Source: Flavobacterium aquiphilum
Lineage (GTDB): Bacteria; Bacteroidota; Bacteroidia; Flavobacteriales; Flavobacteriaceae
Length of the DNA: 64,000 nt
Assembly: GCF_027111335.1 (NCBI RefSeq)
Contig: NZ_CP114288.1
Location: 930,001-994,000, forward strand
Direction: 5' to 3'
Within the stretch, counting starts at the first letter, position 1. Each line of letters opens with the position of its first letter. Below, in pieces: positions 61,499 to 64,000 of the stretch. The notes under the pieces are model-generated. The model was not told the origin of the DNA and did not search any database. It was given only the letters and a program-made list of their open reading frames with translations. The position numbers and the translations under genes were made by a program.

Positions 61499-61570
61499 AG
61501 GATGAACGAAATTACCGAATCGTTAAAAAAAAATAAGCGATTTCGGAAATTAAATAGATTAAAGAAATAA
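61499..61570 (+). pseudogene. Displaced alternative 3' end of the siroheme gene
   Basis: 61499-61537 matches 61425-61463 at 32 of 39 positions. In frame it reads RMNEITESLKKNKRFRKLNRLKK and a TAA at 61568-61570, against RMNEITEALKNNKGE in the present gene. Most differences are synonymous, so it looks like the former coding end rather than random drift. Confidence 0.7.
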
Positions 61571-61583
61571 TGAATGGGATTTA

Positions 61584-61597
61584 GTGATAATAGTCAC
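61584..61597. promoter_or_regulatory. CRP/FNR-like dyad
   Basis: GTGATAATAGTCAC: half-sites GTGA and TCAC with a 6-base spacer, 76 bases before the flavoprotein ATG. It resembles CRP/FNR-family boxes (TGTGA-N6-TCACA) with flanks A and A. Confidence 0.4.
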
Positions 61598-61673
61598 ATT
61601 TCGAAATTTAAATGATTCCTTCATTTGCACATAAAAAAAAACAAAAAAATAATAAAGAGTAAAATTTAATATA

Positions 61674-62726
61674 ATGGTTAAAACAGACATACTTATAATA
61701 GGAGCCGGGCCAACAGGTCTATTCGCCGTTTTCGAAGCAGGATTATTGAAATTAAAATGTCATATACTTGATGCCTTACCACAACCAGGAGGGCAGTTGT
61801 CAGAGTTATATCCAAAGAAGCCAATCTACGATATTCCAGGATTTCCAGAAGTATTGGCAGGTGATTTGGTAGACGGATTAATGGAACAAATTAAGCAGTT
61901 CGAGCCTGGATTTACCCTTGGTGAGCGTGCTGAAACCATTGAAAAACAAGAAGACGGAAGTTTTATCGTTACCTCTAATAAAGGGAAAAAATTCCACGCA
62001 CCTGTTATTGCCATTGCAGGTGGGTTAGGAAGTTTCGAACCAAGAAAACCGCTAATTGAAGATATCGAGTTTTACGAAGACAAAGGAGTGAAATACTTTA
62101 TCAAAAATCCTGAGAAATTCAGAGACAAAAGAGTTGTGATTTCAGGAGGAGGAGATTCTGCTTTGGACTGGAGTATTTTCTTGGCAAATGTTGCATCAGA
62201 GGTAACTTTAATTCACCGTAGAAATGAATTTAGAGGAGCGTTGGATTCTGTAGAAAAAGTGCAGGAATTAAAATCAGCCGGAAAAATTAAAATGATTACT
62301 CCTGGTGAAGTTATTGGGTTGAACGGAGCAGAACATTTGGAGTCTGTTGATGTGGATATCGATGGAGCTCATCAAAACATCAAAACCGATTTCTTCATTC
62401 CGCTTTTTGGATTGACACCAAAATTAGGACCAATCGCACACTGGGGATTGGAAATCGAAAAAAATGCTATCAAAGTAAACAATGCATTGGATTACCAAAC
62501 AAACATTCCTGGAATCTTTGCTATTGGTGACGTAAACACATACCCTGGAAAATTAAAATTGATTCTTTGCGGATTCCACGAAGCCACATTAATGTGTCAA
62601 GCGGCTTACCAAATCATCAATCCTGGTAAAAAATATGTGATGAAATACACCACCGTTTCCGGAGTTGATGGATTCGACGGTACACGTAAAGAAGCGCCTA
62701 AAGCAGTTGTAAAAGCGATTGTATAG
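61674..62726 (+). CDS. NAD(P)/FAD-dependent oxidoreductase, ferredoxin-NADP reductase type
   Basis: Thioredoxin-reductase-like flavoprotein without the redox CxxC, as in the YumC-type ferredoxin-NADP+ reductases. FAD motif DILIIGAGPTGLFAVFEAG at residues 4-22, NADPH motif VVISGGGDSALDWSIFLA near residue 150, and GIFAIGDVNTYPGKLKLILCGFHEA near 280. 350 residues. Position between siroheme genes and metH suggests it supplies reduced ferredoxin to sulfite reductase; this is an inference from context. Confidence 0.9.
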   Translation: MVKTDILIIGAGPTGLFAVFEAGLLKLKCHILDALPQPGGQLSELYPKKPIYDIPGFPEVLAGDLVDGLMEQIKQFEPGFTLGERAETIEKQEDGSFIVTSNKGKKFHAPVIAIAGGLGSFEPRKPLIEDIEFYEDKGVKYFIKNPEKFRDKRVVISGGGDSALDWSIFLANVASEVTLIHRRNEFRGALDSVEKVQELKSAGKIKMITPGEVIGLNGAEHLESVDVDIDGAHQNIKTDFFIPLFGLTPKLGPIAHWGLEIEKNAIKVNNALDYQTNIPGIFAIGDVNTYPGKLKLILCGFHEATLMCQAAYQIINPGKKYVMKYTTVSGVDGFDGTRKEAPKAVVKAIV

Positions 62727-62851
62727 TTTAGGGTTTAAAAAGTTTAAAGGTTTAAATTGTTTAAAAGTTTAAAAAGGTTAAGTATTGAGTCTTAAACTTT
62801 TTTAAACAAGATAAAACAATTTAGACCTTTTTTTTAAACTTTTAAAAAAAC

Positions 62852-62882
62852 TTGTAAGTCGCAAGGCTATTTCATAACTTTG
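62852..62882 (+). promoter_or_regulatory. Promoter of metH
   Basis: TTG 62852-62854, 20-base spacer, TAACTTTG 62875-62882, a full consensus match 24 bases before the SAM-I aptamer. The preceding 62727-62850 is AAGTTTAAAAGG-type filler with no gene. Confidence 0.72.
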
Positions 62883-62905
62883 CGGTGTTCCTAATTTTAT
62901 TGAAC

Positions 62906-63009
62906 GTTATCACGAAAGGCGGAGGGAAAAGACCCAATGAAACCTTAGCAACCTCCCTTATTTTAGGGAAAGGTGCTACATTCTACCACGCATCGCGGGG
63001 ATAGATAAC
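62906..63009 (+). ncRNA. SAM-I (S-box) riboswitch before metH
   Basis: Closing helix GTTATC (62906-62911) / GATAAC (63004-63009). Blocks GAAAGGCGGAGGGAAAAGACC, CAATGAAACCTTAGCAACC and GAAAGGTGCTACATTCTACC are diagnostic. The leader from here to the metH ATG is almost 400 bases and holds dispersed repeats; no classic terminator directly follows. Confidence 0.94.
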
Positions 63010-63069
63010 ACAAGATACATTCTGTATTTTTCAACCTTTTTTCCTGATACATTTCGATAATTTTAGCGT

Positions 63070-63195
63070 ACTGAATTCATTTCAGTATCTAGAGCGAAAG
63101 ATCGGCGCTTTTTTGCCGTCAATGTTCCCGCTGTACGCTATATCTTTTATTCTGAACCCCAGAATAAAAGGATATCGCTTCCATCGGGGCTAAAG
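63070..63195 (+). repeat. Dispersed intergenic element with internal hairpin
   Basis: Contains ACTGAATTCATTTCAGT, GCGCTTTTTTGCCGTC and the hairpin TATCTTTTATTCT / AGAATAAAAGGATA around GAACCCC, ending ATCGGGGCTAAA. Shares its end blocks with 18555-18712. Confidence 0.7.
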
Positions 63196-63240
63196 AATAA
63201 ACAATTGTGATTTTTTGGGAACCTAATTTTATTGGGTCAT

Positions 63241-63314
63241 CCTGCAAGGTTTTTAGAACCTTGGAGGGATTCTGAGAATTTATATACCTACAAGGTCAAA
63301 AAAGACCTTGCAGG
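63241..63314. repeat. 74-bp element with 10-bp inverted ends
   Basis: CCTGCAAGGT (63241-63250) and ACCTTGCAGG (63305-63314) are perfect inverted repeats. Internal hairpins AAGGTTTTTAGAACCTT and AAGGTCAAAAAAGACCTT. After it, 63351-63376 holds CTTTACGCCTTTGCGTC-type filler. Confidence 0.7.
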
Positions 63315-63389
63315 AAAACAAATTGAGAAGTATAAAACAATAATAAAAAGCTTTACGCCTTTGCGTCTTTGCGAGAAATAAAACATAAA

Positions 63390-64000
63390 ATGTCAAAAAT
63401 TCAAGAAGAAATAAAAAAGAGAATTCTCGTACTCGACGGAGCAATGGGAACCATGCTGCAACGATATAATTTCTCTGAAGAAGATTTTCGTGGCGAACGA
63501 TTCAAAGATTTCCCGCATCCACTAAAGGGGAACAATGATTTATTGTCCCTCACGCAACCACAGGCAATCAAGGCAGTTCACGCCGCCTATTTTGAAGCCG
63601 GAGCCGATATTGTGGAAACCAACACTTTCTCAGGAACCACCATCGGGATGGCCGATTATCATTTGGAAGATATTGTTTATGAACTCAATTACGAATCGGC
63701 AAAAATCGCCCGTGAAGTAGCCGATGAATACACTGCCAAAAATCCAAATCAGCCACGTTTTGTGGCCGGTTCGATTGGGCCAACAAATCGTACGGCAAGT
63801 ATGTCTCCGGATGTAAACGATCCAGGTTACAGAGCGGTTACGTTTGATGATTTGCGCATTGCCTACAAACAACAAGTTGAAGCATTATTAGACGGAGGTT
63901 GCGACTTGCTTTTGGTGGAAACCATTTTCGATACATTGAATGCCAAAGCCGCACTTTTCGCAATCGAAGAAGTTAAGGAAGAACGTAATCTTGATATTCC
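63390..64000 (+). CDS. metH: Methionine synthase, homocysteine methyltransferase domain (3' end outside window)
   Basis: ATG 63390 ([20 protein letters not shown]) opens a frame that runs off the window. [33 protein letters not shown] and [19 protein letters not shown] identify the Hcy-binding domain of cobalamin-dependent methionine synthase. About 203 residues are visible; the zinc cysteines and the cobalamin domains, if fused, lie beyond. In many Bacteroidetes metH is split into two genes, which cannot be decided here. Controlled by a SAM-I riboswitch. Confidence 0.93.
   Translation, partial: MSKIQEEIKKRILVLDGAMGTMLQRYNFSEEDFRGERFKDFPHPLKGNNDLLSLTQPQAIKAVHAAYFEAGADIVETNTFSGTTIGMADYHLEDIVYELNYESAKIAREVADEYTAKNPNQPRFVAGSIGPTNRTASMSPDVNDPGYRAVTFDDLRIAYKQQVEALLDGGCDLLLVETIFDTLNAKAALFAIEEVKEERNLDI

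Noticed and set aside
1..64000. tRNA, rRNA or prophage genes
   Set aside because: No cloverleaf, rRNA or phage structural sequence was recognised on either strand.

Overview
This window is about 64 kb of low-GC chromosomal DNA from a member of the Flavobacteriaceae, most likely Flavobacterium or a close relative. The evidence is gene content (PorT of the type IX secretion system, DUF5686, DUF4382 and TamL-type proteins, UbiE/MenG, a fused ThrA), A-rich translation starts without clear Shine-Dalgarno sequences, and repeated matches to the Bacteroidetes promoter consensus TTG-N18..21-TAnnTTTG. I see no rRNA, tRNA, CRISPR array, prophage or intact insertion sequence.

Layout. Bases 1-9300 hold a thioredoxin-like fragment, ComEC, LpxB, SurE, a tail-specific protease, a deoxynucleoside kinase and small lipoproteins. 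Bases 9600-18400 hold a DUF4382 lipoprotein, a membrane pyrophosphatase with an odd Cys/Met-rich tail, the soluble pyrophosphatase, a 3-methyladenine glycosylase, a DUF5686 outer-membrane protein and the pyruvate dehydrogenase E1 beta subunit. Bases 18800-33800 hold EtfBA, a DUF151 nuclease, ThyA/FolA, UbiE, PorT, a SpoU methyltransferase, TamL, class II aldolase, an AccD lacking its zinc cysteines, a cupin and a MacB-type permease. Bases 34000-41400 are purH followed by the rod-shape operon mreB-mreC-mreD-mrdA-rodA.

Bases 41400-64000 are a large sulfur island: metK (leftward), then O-acetylhomoserine sulfhydrylase, metX, a regulatory intergenic region, a second metX, thrA, DUF2007, osmC, a metZ-like enzyme, an Rrf2 regulator, cysH-cysD-cysN, sulfite reductase, two siroheme genes, a ferredoxin-NADP reductase-like flavoprotein and the start of metH. 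Together these take sulfate to sulfide (with siroheme made in the same cluster), aspartate to acetylhomoserine, and then both to homocysteine, methionine and SAM.

The most interesting material is regulatory. Two unannotated mini-genes (43148-43234 and 46288-46380) encode peptides with Met/Cys runs (MMMCCMMCMC and MMCVCIC). Each is followed by an intrinsic terminator, and each is accompanied by the same 7-mer CCAAAAG, which can pair with the terminator's left arm CTTTTGG. This is a textbook ribosome-stalling attenuator layout apparently sensing charged Met/Cys tRNA. A third, weaker candidate lies at 46102-46236. Two SAM-I riboswitches precede the second metX and metH. A SAM-II-like pseudoknot with a hairpin-bearing insertion appears to precede metK. 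A shared operator-like motif, CTAnTAAnnCnATAGGGT, occurs at the cysH promoter and upstream of the first leader peptide, suggesting one regulator (perhaps the Rrf2 protein) joins sulfate assimilation to methionine synthesis.

Other unusual items are two places where a REP-like palindrome sits between a gene's present 3' end and a second, mostly synonymously diverged copy of that 3' end, a 30-bp perfect palindrome before etfB, and a 162-bp MITE-like element. All calls are from reading the sequence; no database search was run.
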